Shown here one piece after another: positions 8,680-16,789 of a stretch of DNA of 17,397 bases. The stretch comes from Chromera velia (taxonomy: Eukaryota; Sar; Chromeraceae): positions 1-17,397 of the forward strand of contig JAHBMJ010002376.1 of assembly GCA_018398765.1 (NCBI GenBank), given 5' to 3'. The stretch's first letter is position 1. Every line of letters starts with the position of its first letter. The translations under genes were made by a program, and so were the position numbers. Below the pieces are notes generated by a model, which was not told the origin of the DNA, did not search any database, and saw only the letters and a program-made list of their open reading frames with translations.

Positions 8680-8860
8680 TGATAATGTCGCCGCGTTCCA
8701 CCTGAGAAAAGGAAACAGTTTTGTTTATTGTGGAAGAAACGGGCATGACAAGTGGCAACACTACTGCTCAGCCTGTGGTCGTAGAGGTGACAGCATGATG
8801 ATTACAACCAGCAAAGACCTTGTAGAAGTGACTAGGTTCATTGACAGCCTGGATTTATGA
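8680..8860 (+). pseudogene. Zinc-finger-like ORF fragment
   Basis: In frame 2, stopping at TGA 8858-8860, there is a compact Cys/His cluster: FVYCGRNGHDKWQHYCSACG, then a charged C-terminus (KDLVEVTRFIDSLDL). The C-x4-H-x5-C-x2-C spacing could bind one zinc. The frame upstream is open to 8543 but looks like noise and overlaps the end of the preceding frame. It may be the continuation of that decayed gene after a frameshift, or a spliced exon. Function unknown. Confidence 0.35.
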
Positions 8861-9138
8861 TTCATTTGAAAACCTACCGTACATATCACAGTACATCATT
8901 AGGATGACGAGTGCATAAAATTATCTAAACCTTTTAGTGCTTCAATATGTTGAGGCGGTGATTAGACTGATAAACTGATAGGTTCAAGAACCATTAGCCA
9001 AACCCGCTTACCAGTGCTTTTAAGTGTTTGGTAATACTGTTGCATCGTCAGTGCATATCTTATTTTTTTATAAAAAGCTTCTTGGCTTTAGCTGAATAAC
9101 ATACAGAAAAAAATATACATAAACTAACATGTCTGCAG
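8861..9138. other. AT-rich spacer, no gene seen
   Basis: There are short A/T runs (TTATTTTTTTATAAAAAG near 9060) and no open frame of note. It ends in an acceptor-like ACATGTCTGCAG at 9138, immediately before the nuclease frame begins. It could be an intron or the 5' flank. Confidence 0.4.
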
Positions 9139-10723
9139 GAGGTGCAATCTCTTGTCTTGTCTGAGCTGATTCAATGTAAATCGCCCTATCTTGTATGCAT
9201 TTGAGAACCCGTTGATTGGCAGTCCAGTGTTAATTAAGATTGGCAGTACCCACAAGTCGCCTGATCAACGGTTCAACCAATACCATTCATATTATCCGTG
9301 GGGTGTCTCAGTAGTGTATGTTCTGGTATTTCTAAATATACTGAGTAGGACTCGGTTAGAACACTTGAAAAAACTGTTACTCAACTTATTTTTAGAGTAT
9401 CGGTTAAAGAGCTTCACCCGCTTGTTTGAGTCCCGACAAGAGTGGCTTATAAACGTCACACGGGAGCACGTTTTAACCACATTCCGGAAATTCTGGGATG
9501 GCATTGTTAAGGAAGTGTACCAAACTGATTCGTATCTTTTGTGGTCAGACTTTCACTTTTCCCCTGAGTACGTCATCGAACGAGCACCGATTGATATCTC
9601 AGGATGGATGCAACAGGAACACATGGTCCCACTTACAATTGCATTGACCATTGAAGAAAAAGAAGACAACCGAAAGGCACGTAACTTCTAACGTCAGCGG
9701 GCGTTGGAACAAAAAAGACAGATGACAGTGCAGGAATTGCGGTGGGCGGCAGGCTCTGATTATAAAGTACCGGTTGGAGATTCTAGTCTACTGAATGAGT
9801 ACCTCAGAGGAGCACCAAGTTTGAGTTGTAGTGGCGGTGGTGGTGGTGATGGTAGTCAAACAATAGAGTGGGAAATCGAGGAGGTCTTTGACTATGACGA
9901 ACGTCGCAATCGATATAAAGTGAGGTGGAAAGACTATCCGATTGGGAAAGATAATCCAGCATGGGTAGACGCTGCTGGTTTCCAAGGCTGTGGCGACCGC
10001 TTATTAATTGAATATCACCACAAAGTCTGAAAAGATCTGTTGCTCCTCAATCAGCACCTTGCAGTACTGGACTTTGACCAGTGGGAACGGGAAATTCCAG
10101 TCCACCCACTACCCCTACCTCCATAAGTCAGTATCAAACAAGAAGCAATACCATCATCATCTTTGAATCATCCAGACTGGACACCCAGTGAGAAGTTAAA
10201 ACTTTATTTTAGATTTTGGCTCCCACCAAGCTTGCAAGAAGAATTGGCGCAAGTCCTCCCTGCATTAAGGCTATTGCATCAAGAAGTCTCATCAACTTTC
10301 TCTTCAGCGGTCTCCAGAAGAAGCCGTTCGCCGGTCTTTACCGATGAGCGAATGGTACCTGACCACCCCTCCTCTAAAGTGCATCATCAACAACGTTCCA
10401 GCAGCAGCTCTGTACTTCAATTAGAAAGAAAAAAAAGTCCACCATGGATTACAACCATCCGTATACCGAAACGTCCCTCAAATCAACCACCTCCCAGACA
10501 CCAACCTATATCTTCTGATATACAAAAAGAAATGGATGAGTTTATACAAGATGACGACCAGGGCTGAACCCAAGGTAAAAACCCTTATAATAGCATTCTT
10601 TGCACGTCCCGATGACCTGATATTGAAGCGGCACTACTGTTTCTCCACACCATCACTGCTGAGTGAAAAAATGGTGAAAACGGTGTTGCACAACTGGTGG
10701 AGACTTTGCTACATATGTTATAA
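9139..10723 (+). pseudogene. GIY-YIG endonuclease fused to a chromodomain, decayed
   Basis: One frame (frame 2) stays protein-like from about 9164 to 10723. An N-terminal lead-in EVQSLVLSELIQCKSPYLV is in frame 1 just upstream, about two bases out of step. Domain 1 (9180-9500) matches the GIY-YIG T5orf172/MUG113 type: YLV-YAFENP for GIY, LIKIGS for YIG, SPDQRFNQY with the catalytic Arg (9269-9271), LEHLKKLLLNLF with the Glu (about 9359), then RQEWLINVTREHV, the E-W motif of this subfamily. Domain 2 (about 9866-10020) is a chromodomain: IEWEIEEVFDY, YKVRWKDYP and PAWVD, with a Trp/Trp/Tyr aromatic cage. A Gly-rich linker separates them. A Pro/Ser/Lys-rich tail (LKLYFRFWLPPSLQEELAQV) and later helices (PDIEAALLFLHTIT) follow. 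Stops lie at TAA 9689, TGA 10028, TAA 10124, TGA 10564, TGA 10613 and TGA 10664, each one C-to-T step from a sense codon. No in-frame ATG precedes domain 1. Confidence 0.7.
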
Positions 10724-10838
10724 ATGCTTTAGGAGTATGGCTCCTTTCGATTGCGGATTGGATATTGGTAGGTGAATCAATGTTCATGTTATATGTGTAT
10801 ATACTATAATATGGTAGATGCACGTCTATGGGTTTTAA

Positions 10839-11105
10839 TTATTTATAGACTCTAACAGACTCAGTGGCCTTTATGAAGCCTGCTTTGGAGAGAGACTTCG
10901 CACATACCTTCAGAGTGTGAAGTTCTTTCGTCAACGAGCTCTGATGCCTCCGCCTCTGCCGCGACATAGTACTACAGTTTTCCTTCCCTCCTCTTGGACT
11001 GCAAAGAAGCAGAGAAGGGTTGATGTAAATTTAGCGGGCGTCAACAGACAGTATAGTGCCCCTTCTCTCTTCCCAATGACTGTGCCAATAGGATTTTTAA
11101 AGTAA
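10839..11105 (+). pseudogene. ORF fragment, basic and Pro-rich (unknown)
   Basis: Frame 3 is open from 10839 to TAA 11103-11105. After an acceptor-like TCTAACAG at 10858 it reads RLSGLYEACFGERLRTYLQS, then a Pro-rich basic part (LMPPPLPRHS, TAKKQRRVD). It may be a downstream exon or the frameshifted end of the GIY-YIG-chromodomain protein, which runs out near 10723. Between them a hydrophobic stretch (NALGVWLLSIADWILVG) is visible in another frame near 10707-10757. No recognisable domain. Confidence 0.25.
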
Positions 11106-11158
11106 TTTAAAGACAAAAAAACATCTTTAAAATATATAAAGAAAATCAGGTTATCCGT

Positions 11159-11281
11159 ATGAAGACTTCAGATGCTCAACGACAGGCCATGCAGGCTTAT
11201 CGACTCCGTTGTCCCGAACAAATTTGTCAAGGCCGACGAGAGTGGTATCAACAAAAGTGTTTAGACCCTGATTGGGTGTAA
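11159..11281 (+). CDS. Small 40-residue basic protein
   Basis: An ATG at 11159 opens a 40-codon frame ending TAA at 11279-11281. It begins MKTSDAQRQAMQAYRLR and ends YQQKCLDPDWV, with two further Cys in between. The start, S-D-A-Q-x-x-A-x-x-A-Y-R and a later R-E-W-Y, recalls the short basic helical proteins or domains often seen in large DNA viruses and some transposons; this is a recollection, not a search result. Codon composition and the balanced sequence look coding, but the length makes chance possible. It lies 54 nt after the preceding fragment and may belong to the same decayed island. Confidence 0.4.
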   Translation: MKTSDAQRQAMQAYRLRCPEQICQGRREWYQQKCLDPDWV

Positions 11282-11481
11282 AACCACCGTGCTATATATA
11301 AAACACGGTCATACGATTACTTTCGTACTTATCATTAAGATAAAACTGAGTAACCTTTTGCTAAATCGGCAAACTTAAGGCCACTCACCCCACGGCTTTG
11401 CCCATCATGGTACGGCTAGGCTCCCTTCTTGACCAACGTTTATTTGAGTTTTTGTACACTCATATTGATTACAAAGCCTAG
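11282..11481. other. Short spacer with a 24-codon mini-ORF
   Basis: It is mostly AT-rich. ATG at 11407 opens MVRLGSLLDQRLFEFLYTHI and stops at TAG 11479-11481. The same TAG is part of an acceptor-like TACAAAGCCTAG, directly before the next ORF. It could be an exon fragment; there is no further evidence. Confidence 0.2.
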
Positions 11482-11815
11482 GAAAATACTGGCTGTAAGG
11501 CAAACGAAGGAGACGGACAGCCCTTGGTCTCCCCTGCCCCCAATCAGTGAGGGAGTGGAGGAACCGGCAGTCTCGCCTGATGGTTTGATACTCTCTCGTC
11601 AAGCCAGGCGTCAGCAAGAGAGAAGGGAGGCAAAGGACAGGGAAAAAGAGAAGAAGCGGGCAGCTCGTGAAAAACCAAAGACGCCAGTGACTGTTCCACC
11701 GCGCAATCCACTCCAGCATGAGTATTGGGAGGATGTGTCTTTTCGTTTTCGGTTAGGGAGGGAGGACTTGATTCCAAATGTTCTTAGGGGGGGGCACTCT
11801 GGAAGGTTATGGTAG
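11482..11815 (+). CDS. Charged-helix ORF of unknown function (fragment)
   Basis: Frame 2 is open to TAG 11813-11815. After PWSPLPPISEGVEEP comes a strongly charged helix (RQARRQQERREAKDREKEKK), then a Pro-containing, aromatic stretch (VTVPPRNPLQHEYWEDVSFR). The second half is not repetitive and looks like a folded or peptide-binding motif. No ATG is suitable, and the acceptor-like CCTAG at 11481 suggests an internal or last exon. A G8 run at 11788-11795 near the end is a likely frameshift or sequencing-error site, so the C-terminus is unsure. It could be a retroelement gag fragment. Confidence 0.35.
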
Positions 11816-11990
11816 ATTTTGAGCCCAGAATGATATAAAATGTGAACAAAAACAGATTTTTGGGAGCCAGTCCGGCAATCTGAAGCTCTGCCTGGTCAAG
11901 TTACGTCAAAATATGATGTTTTTGAAGTGTAGGCTACGTGGTTACTTTAGGTTACCCCCTTTTTTTCTTTGTCACACAAAAAGGTTACAA

Positions 11991-12004
11991 GTTACCCGGT
12001 TATG
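11991..12004 (+). repeat. 14-bp direct repeat GTTACCCGGTTATG, left copy
   Basis: It is identical to 13673-13686. Weaker similarity extends upstream: a GGTTACTT word, a T/A run and AAAAxGTTAC precede both copies, so the repeated unit may be about 65 bp. Confidence 0.7.
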
Positions 12005-12018
12005 CATAGTTGCACAAG

Positions 12019-12101
12019 TATACTGTACTATACTGTACTACACTGTACTGTACTGTACTACTGTACTATGACATCTACACTGTACTGTACTACTGTACTA
12101 G
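12019..12101 (+). repeat. GTACT/TACTG degenerate tandem array, left
   Basis: There are about fifteen TACTG or GTACT units with interruptions. It shares the phrase CTACACTGTACTGTACT with the right-hand array. Confidence 0.85.
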
Positions 12102-12213
12102 ACCTTAAAAAAACTTTTTTCTATTTCTAGCGTCCTAGAGGGTCTCTTAACCTACGTTAATGCTCTATGAATGTGTGATAAGTTATGATATAGTGATCAT
12201 GAATTACAGTGAC

Positions 12214-12675
12214 TTAGAAAGGAGCCTCTCTGAACTCCAGTCCGATGCTCTTCAGGTATTCAACCGTCATCTTTACATCTAGTTCATCATCAAATGCCTC
12301 GGCAGACTTGTCCGATGCAAGGTCGAGTCCTTGAATTCCTAAAATCTGGGTCTCTCTCCTGTAGTGCCCAGCGTTCCTCTGATGAACCCTCTGGAGGTGG
12401 AGGTTAGCGTATATGGTGACTAGCAAGTCCTGGTGTGGCTGGGTGAGACGGTTTCTCTTCTCAGAGTAAACCTGGTCGTAGAGAAAGAACCCCCGCTCAC
12501 AGATCCCCGCCGCGTTAACAGCTTGAAAGACCTCCATGGCGAGGGAGATGTTCTTGGGGGCTGCTTCCACAAGATCATCCCGGCGCCACCAGGAGAGGTT
12601 GTCCACCTTGTCGGCAACGAACTTCAGGGCTGCGATGTCGGCACGCTTAAAAATTGAAAATGCATGCTTCTTGCT
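12214..12675 (-). pseudogene. hAT transposase C-terminal (dimerisation) remnant
   Basis: On the minus strand the frame is open from 12675 to TAA at 12216-12214, 153 codons, with no in-frame ATG at its start. The core ICERGFFLYDQVYSEKRNRL followed by LLVTIYANLHLQ fits the hAT C-terminal dimerisation motif, in which a small-E-R-x-F-S segment is followed by a basic R-x-R-L and a helix. The Ser of the usual R-x-F-S is Phe here. The upstream LSWWRRDDL and the MEVFQAVNAAG helix are also typical of the region before it. The DDE catalytic parts and the BED finger are not present, so this is a fragment of a transposase or of a domesticated relative. Confidence 0.6.
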
Positions 12676-12786
12676 TCAGGCTGTATTTTATTGCAGTGCG
12701 CACCGGACCTCAACAGAAATTTCAACCCGGTTGGGCATAAGGCTTCACTAAAATCGCTAACGTTTTTTCCCAGAATTTTTGGCACG

Positions 12787-13131
12787 ATGTCCGACGTCCC
12801 CTCCTCTCGTTACCTCAGGCTTGAGCAGCTCTTACGTATAGCTTGCAGAGAGTACCAGTCAAAGAGACAGGAGTTTCAAGATTTCTTTGAAAGTAACGGG
12901 TACCTGCAAGTTGCTGTGAAGAGTATTGCTCCTCGGTACAAGTGGATCATCATCAATTCGTCTGATGATGAATCGAATGAGAAGTACCACTTCCGTTGGC
13001 CTCATGAGGTGGAGGTGGAGTGTCTGTATTGTAAACAGGTGCGATACTATCATCCCCAACGATATACAATTAAGCTGAAGAGGGGGCATTGTAGCCTGTA
13101 CTGCCTTGTGCCACTTCGATGTCATCTATAA
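12787..13131 (+). CDS. 114-residue ORF with Cys/His cluster (unknown)
   Basis: The ATG at 12787 sits in CACGATGTCC and is the natural start. The frame runs to TAA 13129-13131. It begins MSDVPSSRYLRLEQLLRIAC, then an amphipathic helix (REYQSKRQEFQDFFESNGYL), an acidic linker (SSDDESNEKYH) and a C-terminal cluster VECLYCKQVRYYHP with a later GHCSLYC. The CxxC plus HC/C could hold a zinc. It lies divergent from the hAT remnant, 112 nt away, inside the same inverted repeats. Function unknown; it could be an accessory ORF of the element or the first exon of a longer gene. Confidence 0.4.
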   Translation: MSDVPSSRYLRLEQLLRIACREYQSKRQEFQDFFESNGYLQVAVKSIAPRYKWIIINSSDDESNEKYHFRWPHEVEVECLYCKQVRYYHPQRYTIKLKRGHCSLYCLVPLRCHL

Positions 13132-13419
13132 GGACATCGTTGCCCTGGATTTCCTCCGCCCCTCAACTTCAACATAGAAAACCTTATCTAAGGACCCAAG
13201 GGATGGAACAAAAACCTTATATTCCCGTGGTTAAGAGGTTTCACTTGAAGCCATCTTTTTCTCTAATTTATGTTTACTATGAAAACATAATGAACACTCA
13301 CTGAAACACTAATAAAAGTTACTAAAAACATAAGGAAAAATAAGCTTTAAGTTACAATAAATTAAGTAGCCTAAAACTTAGCTTAAAAGCTTATAAAAAG
13401 GTAGTGGGATGAGCGGCGG

Positions 13420-13460
13420 GCGGCCTGCCCAACTTAGTGAAGCAGGGCTGGGCAGGCCGC
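13420..13460 (+). repeat. GC-rich stem-loop, 12-bp perfect stem
   Basis: GCGGCCTGCCCA at 13420-13431 pairs perfectly with TGGGCAGGCCGC at 13449-13460 around a 17-nt loop. A few more bases (GAGC/CTC-like) can extend it. It stands out in AT-rich surroundings next to the right GTACT array, the usual place of subterminal hairpins in DNA transposons. Confidence 0.75.
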
Positions 13461-13464
13461 TCGA

Positions 13465-13522
13465 ACTGTACTGTACTGTCACAGTACTGTACTAGTTTTG
13501 CCTCTACACTGTACTGTACTAG
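13465..13522 (+). repeat. GTACT/TACTG degenerate tandem array, right
   Basis: This is the same unit as the left array and in the same orientation (CTACACTGTACTGTACT at 13504-13520). It lies just inside the right inverted end. Confidence 0.85.
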
Positions 13523-13672
13523 TGCAACTATGCCCGGGTTACGAGCATTTTAACCTCAGTAACCAACCAAATTTTCAACTTTTAAAAACATTTAAAATGA
13601 TGTTTAGAACACATTTGAATACTTCTTGAGGGAGGTTACTTCATTTTTGAGGGAGGTCAAAAAATGTTACGG

Positions 13673-13686
13673 GTTACCCGGTTATG
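13673..13686 (+). repeat. 14-bp direct repeat GTTACCCGGTTATG, right copy
   Basis: This is the second copy in the same orientation, 1682 bp from the first. Together they bracket the hAT-related segment from outside. Confidence 0.7.
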
Positions 13687-14785
13687 GGGGGTTTGGGGGC
13701 AAAGTGAGTATGACACATCATTTTTCATCATTTTTGACCATTATGACATAATGAGACCTACTAGACTTTAACATCATTTCGGACTTTGAAATATAGGATG
13801 TTCTATAGTATTTCAACGTTGTTTATATACCTTTAACTTAAATAGATATTCTTCAAAGTGTGATTCTTTTAAGATAAAATTAATATTAAAGAAAAAATTG
13901 AAGCTGAACCTGTCAGTGTCAGGAGATTTCAATTTCTGAGTTCTTTTAGCATTTAATTATGATAATGCATAATATTGTATCTACAATTTTTTTTTATAAT
14001 TTTGATTACACATAAGTAAATGTTTAAGTACAATATCATGTCAATATAAATGCTTAGTAGAATAACTGAATTCAAATTATCTTAGTAAATTAAATCTAAA
14101 TTAACTTAAATAGTTAGTTGGTCACTAAGTTAGTGAGTTAAAGGATGCCTAACCCTAGTTAGAGCGCTAGGCTCCCGGGCGGCGCATGCATAGTTGGTTG
14201 GTTTTCGCTAGAATGAGCAAAAAGTTATTCACTTTTCAGCACCGCGCGGCAGACATCGAACAAGCGGGTCGGGAGCGAGAACAAATGTGATCGGATAACA
14301 TTATAGACGAATAGATCGGATGCAGATGCACCGGAGAGAGGAGCGTATGTTACAATCATTATATGATCAATCCGAGTTGATTTCAATACAGCCATCTGGC
14401 ATAAGGACTCCCTTTTATCCGACCGTTTTTCATCGTTTCTCGCATGAAGAAAGCTTATGTAAGAAGTTATCATTACAACGAATACATGAATCATGCACAC
14501 ACAGTTTGTCATCACCCCACTTAACAGACAATGCAGCATACTCTTCTTGCAGGTTAAATGAAAGCAGACGCAAGAAGCCAAAAAGAGAGCTCTTGGTTAC
14601 TGTTAGGGCATAACGAGCGAGAGCGGAGAAGGAAAGGCGTAAGGGGGGGAGTAAGATCAGAAAGAAAGGCGTAGGGAGGAGAAAAGCAGGTGCGTAGACA
14701 GGAGCACTCACACATGTGCAACTCACCGATGACCATGTACATCTATCTACCTTCTGAGGCAGAATGGAGGGAGTGAAAAACGCAT

Positions 14786-14828
14786 ACGCACACAGACACA
14801 CATACACACATACATATGCACGCACACC

Positions 14829-14872
<44 letters not shown>

Positions 14873-14953
14873 ACACACACACATATACATACATACGCAC
14901 ACACACACATACACACACACACACACATACACACGCACGCATACACACACATG

Positions 14954-14994
<41 letters not shown>

Positions 14995-15041
14995 TATACA
15001 CACATACACACACACATAGTACACAACCGTACAACACACAC
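14786..15041 (+). repeat. (CA)n/(CATA) compound microsatellite
   Basis: This is a long imperfect CA repeat interrupted by ATA and CGCA units. Every reading frame over it is a low-complexity Thr-His or Val-Cys artefact, not a gene. Confidence 0.95.
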
Positions 15042-15054
15042 GAGCGAGCGAGAA

Positions 15055-15089
<35 letters not shown>
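15042..15089 (+). repeat. (GA)n microsatellite
   Basis: Starting from GAGCGAGCGAGAAAGAGAG, it becomes a nearly pure GA run up to GAGAGGT. Confidence 0.95.
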
Positions 15090-15090
<1 letters not shown>

Positions 15091-15094
15091 ATAC

Positions 15095-15210
15095 GCACTG
15101 ACACACTCATGCACACACATACACACACACACACACATACACACATACACATATACACACATACATACACACACACATACACATACATATACACACATAC
15201 ACAAACGCGC
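15095..15210 (+). repeat. (CA)n/(CATA) microsatellite
   Basis: This is a second compound CA tract, ending at ACAAACGCGCGAGCG. It has the same CA-then-GA strand polarity as the tract at 16106-16198. Confidence 0.95.
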
Positions 15211-15313
15211 GAGCGTGCGTGCAGAAACACAGACAGCATAAAAGTGCTCTCAAAAGCTGACTCACTCGTCCGGCGCCGACTGTCAGACTGTCTTCTTCTG
15301 CGGTTTTCTTGAC

Positions 15314-16060
15314 TCAGATGAGGGTCTCCATGAAGTTCTGGTTCATCCGGATGATAGCCTCCTCAGTGAAGGCAGCCTCTAGCTGAGTAATGTTTTTGAT
15401 GATGTCAACAAAATCAGAGGGCGTCGTCTGGGGTTCCGTCACTTCGGCGATCTTTATCGCAACCGTCAGGATGGCTTTCTCGTCTGTAAACGAAGAGGCC
15501 TGCAGAGAGGTATCCGTAAAAATAAAACTTGAAATGAGCGTGCGAAACACATATGCATACACACACAACGAGAAAAACCCACTTGCAGACAAAGCTGCAG
15601 ATGCAGCAAATCGAGATGTCAATCCATTGCTCCTTCGGTCTTTCTTTCTCGCAATCGCTCAATGAATTAGAGAGCCGACTAGCAAGGATACTAACGAGCG
15701 AATTTACTAACAACTCAAGGAACGATAAAGCAGCTGCTACTCCCGCAGATGCAGGCATCATACACCAAGAGATGAGCAAGCCCTTGCAAACATGCTTTCT
15801 GCGCGTGCGTACGCACAAGAATGCATACGAAACACTGATGAGGCAACCGAAAAACTATGTATCTGTCTTGGTTTCAAATGTATGTGGAGAAAGGTGAAGA
15901 GGCAGAAGTCTCCCACGGTCCAACTGGTGACCGCTACATGAGTGTAAATTAAATCAGCTGACTTGCTCCTTCAGAATGGCGTTTCTCATTGGCTGCACTT
16001 CCTTCACAAGTGACTGGAGGCTTTTCCAAATCTTTTTGCAATGGATTCCAAACTCACGAC
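15314..16060 (-). CDS. Last two exons of a spliced gene, GAIN-like helices (partial)
   Basis: On the minus strand exon 16060-15963 starts after acceptor GACTGTGTGCAG and ends at donor GAGCAA|GTCAGC. Exon 15499-15314 starts after CCTCTCTGCAG and ends in TGA at 15316-15314. The 463-nt intron is phase 0, and the joined frame is unbroken over 93 residues. It begins REFGIHCKKIWKSLQSLV, crosses the junction as KEQ|ASSFTDEKAIL, and continues with FVDIIKNITQLEAAF to NQNFMETLI. The helical pattern, with T-x-x-DFVDII-N and a final NF-E-LI, reminds me of subdomain A of adhesion-GPCR GAIN domains; that is tentative. The upstream exon must end in a single base (phase 1) and was not found; the gene's 5' part lies right of 16200 or outside the window. 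If the GAIN reading is right, the product is cut off before the GPS and membrane segments. Confidence 0.5.
15500..15962 (-). other. Intron of the minus-strand gene
   Basis: GTCAGC...TCTCTGCAG on the minus strand, 463 nt, phase 0. Open frames across it in either orientation have no domain and are best read as intron. Confidence 0.5.
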
Positions 16061-16105
16061 CTGCACACAGTCACACAAGCATACATATGCATGCACGTGC
16101 ATGCG

Positions 16106-16159
16106 CGCACGCTCATATACATACACATACACACACACACACACATATACATACACACA

Positions 16160-16198
<39 letters not shown>
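16106..16198 (+). repeat. (CA)n followed by (GA)n microsatellite
   Basis: CA repeats from 16106 to about 16158, then an almost pure GA run to 16198. On the minus strand it lies just upstream of the acceptor at 16061, so it would sit in the preceding intron. Confidence 0.95.
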
Positions 16199-16200
<2 letters not shown>

Positions 16201-16757
16201 GAGGGAAAAAATGGGGAGAAACGAATAAAAGAAAGGCCCAACAATGTGTGAATCACCCAGCGAAGGGGGAAAAAGGGGAGAGACAAAGGTCAAAGTAGGC
16301 AGTAGGCGGAGCCTCTAAGGCGGGGGCAGCGGCCGGATCGGGGCTGGGGCCAGCGACACATACAGAGAGGAGGCCCCAAAATGTCAGAGAGTGGCTAGAT
16401 AGAGCTTTAACCCCGTAGGGGGGCCTTCTAATTGTTCCAGTGCAGACAGCTGGCAGTGGAGCAGAGGCGAGTGTCGAGTGAGTTGGCGAGCGGGCAGGCG
16501 GGGAGGCGGGCGGGCCGGGGGGTGGGCAGGCCCCCTGGTGGGCGGGCCGGGGTCGTCACAGGACACTTTGTCTCAAGGGGTTCAGAGGAGCCAGTGGAGG
16601 GTTGGTGAGAGGAGACTATGAAAAGTTAGAACATGAAACATGCATGTCTTAGCTCCTTGAAGGGTACTGCTGATAGTTGTGCTGCTCCCTGGGTCTGGTT
16701 TCATACTCTTCCCTGGACCTTTTTGTCTTACCTTCTCGCTCACGAATGTTTCAAAAC

Positions 16758-16789
16758 CTCCGGACAAATCAGGCCTGATTTGTCCGGAG
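16758..16789. repeat. 32-bp perfect palindrome in left arm
   Basis: The half-site CTCCGGACAAATCAGG is followed immediately by its exact reverse complement, with no loop. The same motif recurs in the other arm. Confidence 0.9.

Larger units (their letters stand above)
11816..12213. other. Non-coding flank rich in GTTAC and GTACT motifs
   Basis: There is no gene. It contains repeated GTTAC words (11940, 11951, 11984, 11991), the 14-bp direct repeat and the GTACT array listed separately, and short T and A runs. It forms the left margin of the hAT-related segment. Confidence 0.5.
11990..13545. mobile_element. Candidate hAT-related element bounded by inverted repeats
   Basis: The left end reads AGTTACCCGG, then GCATAGTTGCA at 12004-12014, then CAAGTATACTGTAC. 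The right end, on the opposite strand, reads CTCGTAACCCGGG, then GCATAGTTGCA (plus strand TGCAACTATGC at 13523-13533), then CTAGTACAGTAC. These are about 35 bp with mismatches and a small gap. Inside lie the hAT C-terminal remnant, a 114-residue ORF and a subterminal hairpin. hAT elements carry short inverted ends and 8-bp target duplications, but I could not define a matching 8-bp duplication, so the exact ends are open. Confidence 0.4.
13132..14750. other. AT-rich non-coding stretch
   Basis: Apart from the hairpin, array and direct repeat listed, I see nothing. From 13560 to 14150 it is strongly AT-rich with many stops in all frames. At 14225-14613 frames of about 100 codons occur on both strands, but neither has domains, a convincing start or splice logic, so I leave them out. 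Confidence 0.5.

Noticed and set aside
11990-13690. CRISPR-like array from the GTACT repeats
   Set aside because: The units are contiguous 5-mers without spacers, in a eukaryotic context.
14225-14613. Roughly 100-codon frames on both strands
   Set aside because: No homology, start or splice support; the two strands are equally plausible, which argues for neither.
14743-15312. Long open frames on both strands over the CA/GA repeats
   Set aside because: They are dinucleotide-repeat translations (Thr-His, Val-Cys, Arg-Glu) with no real protein character.
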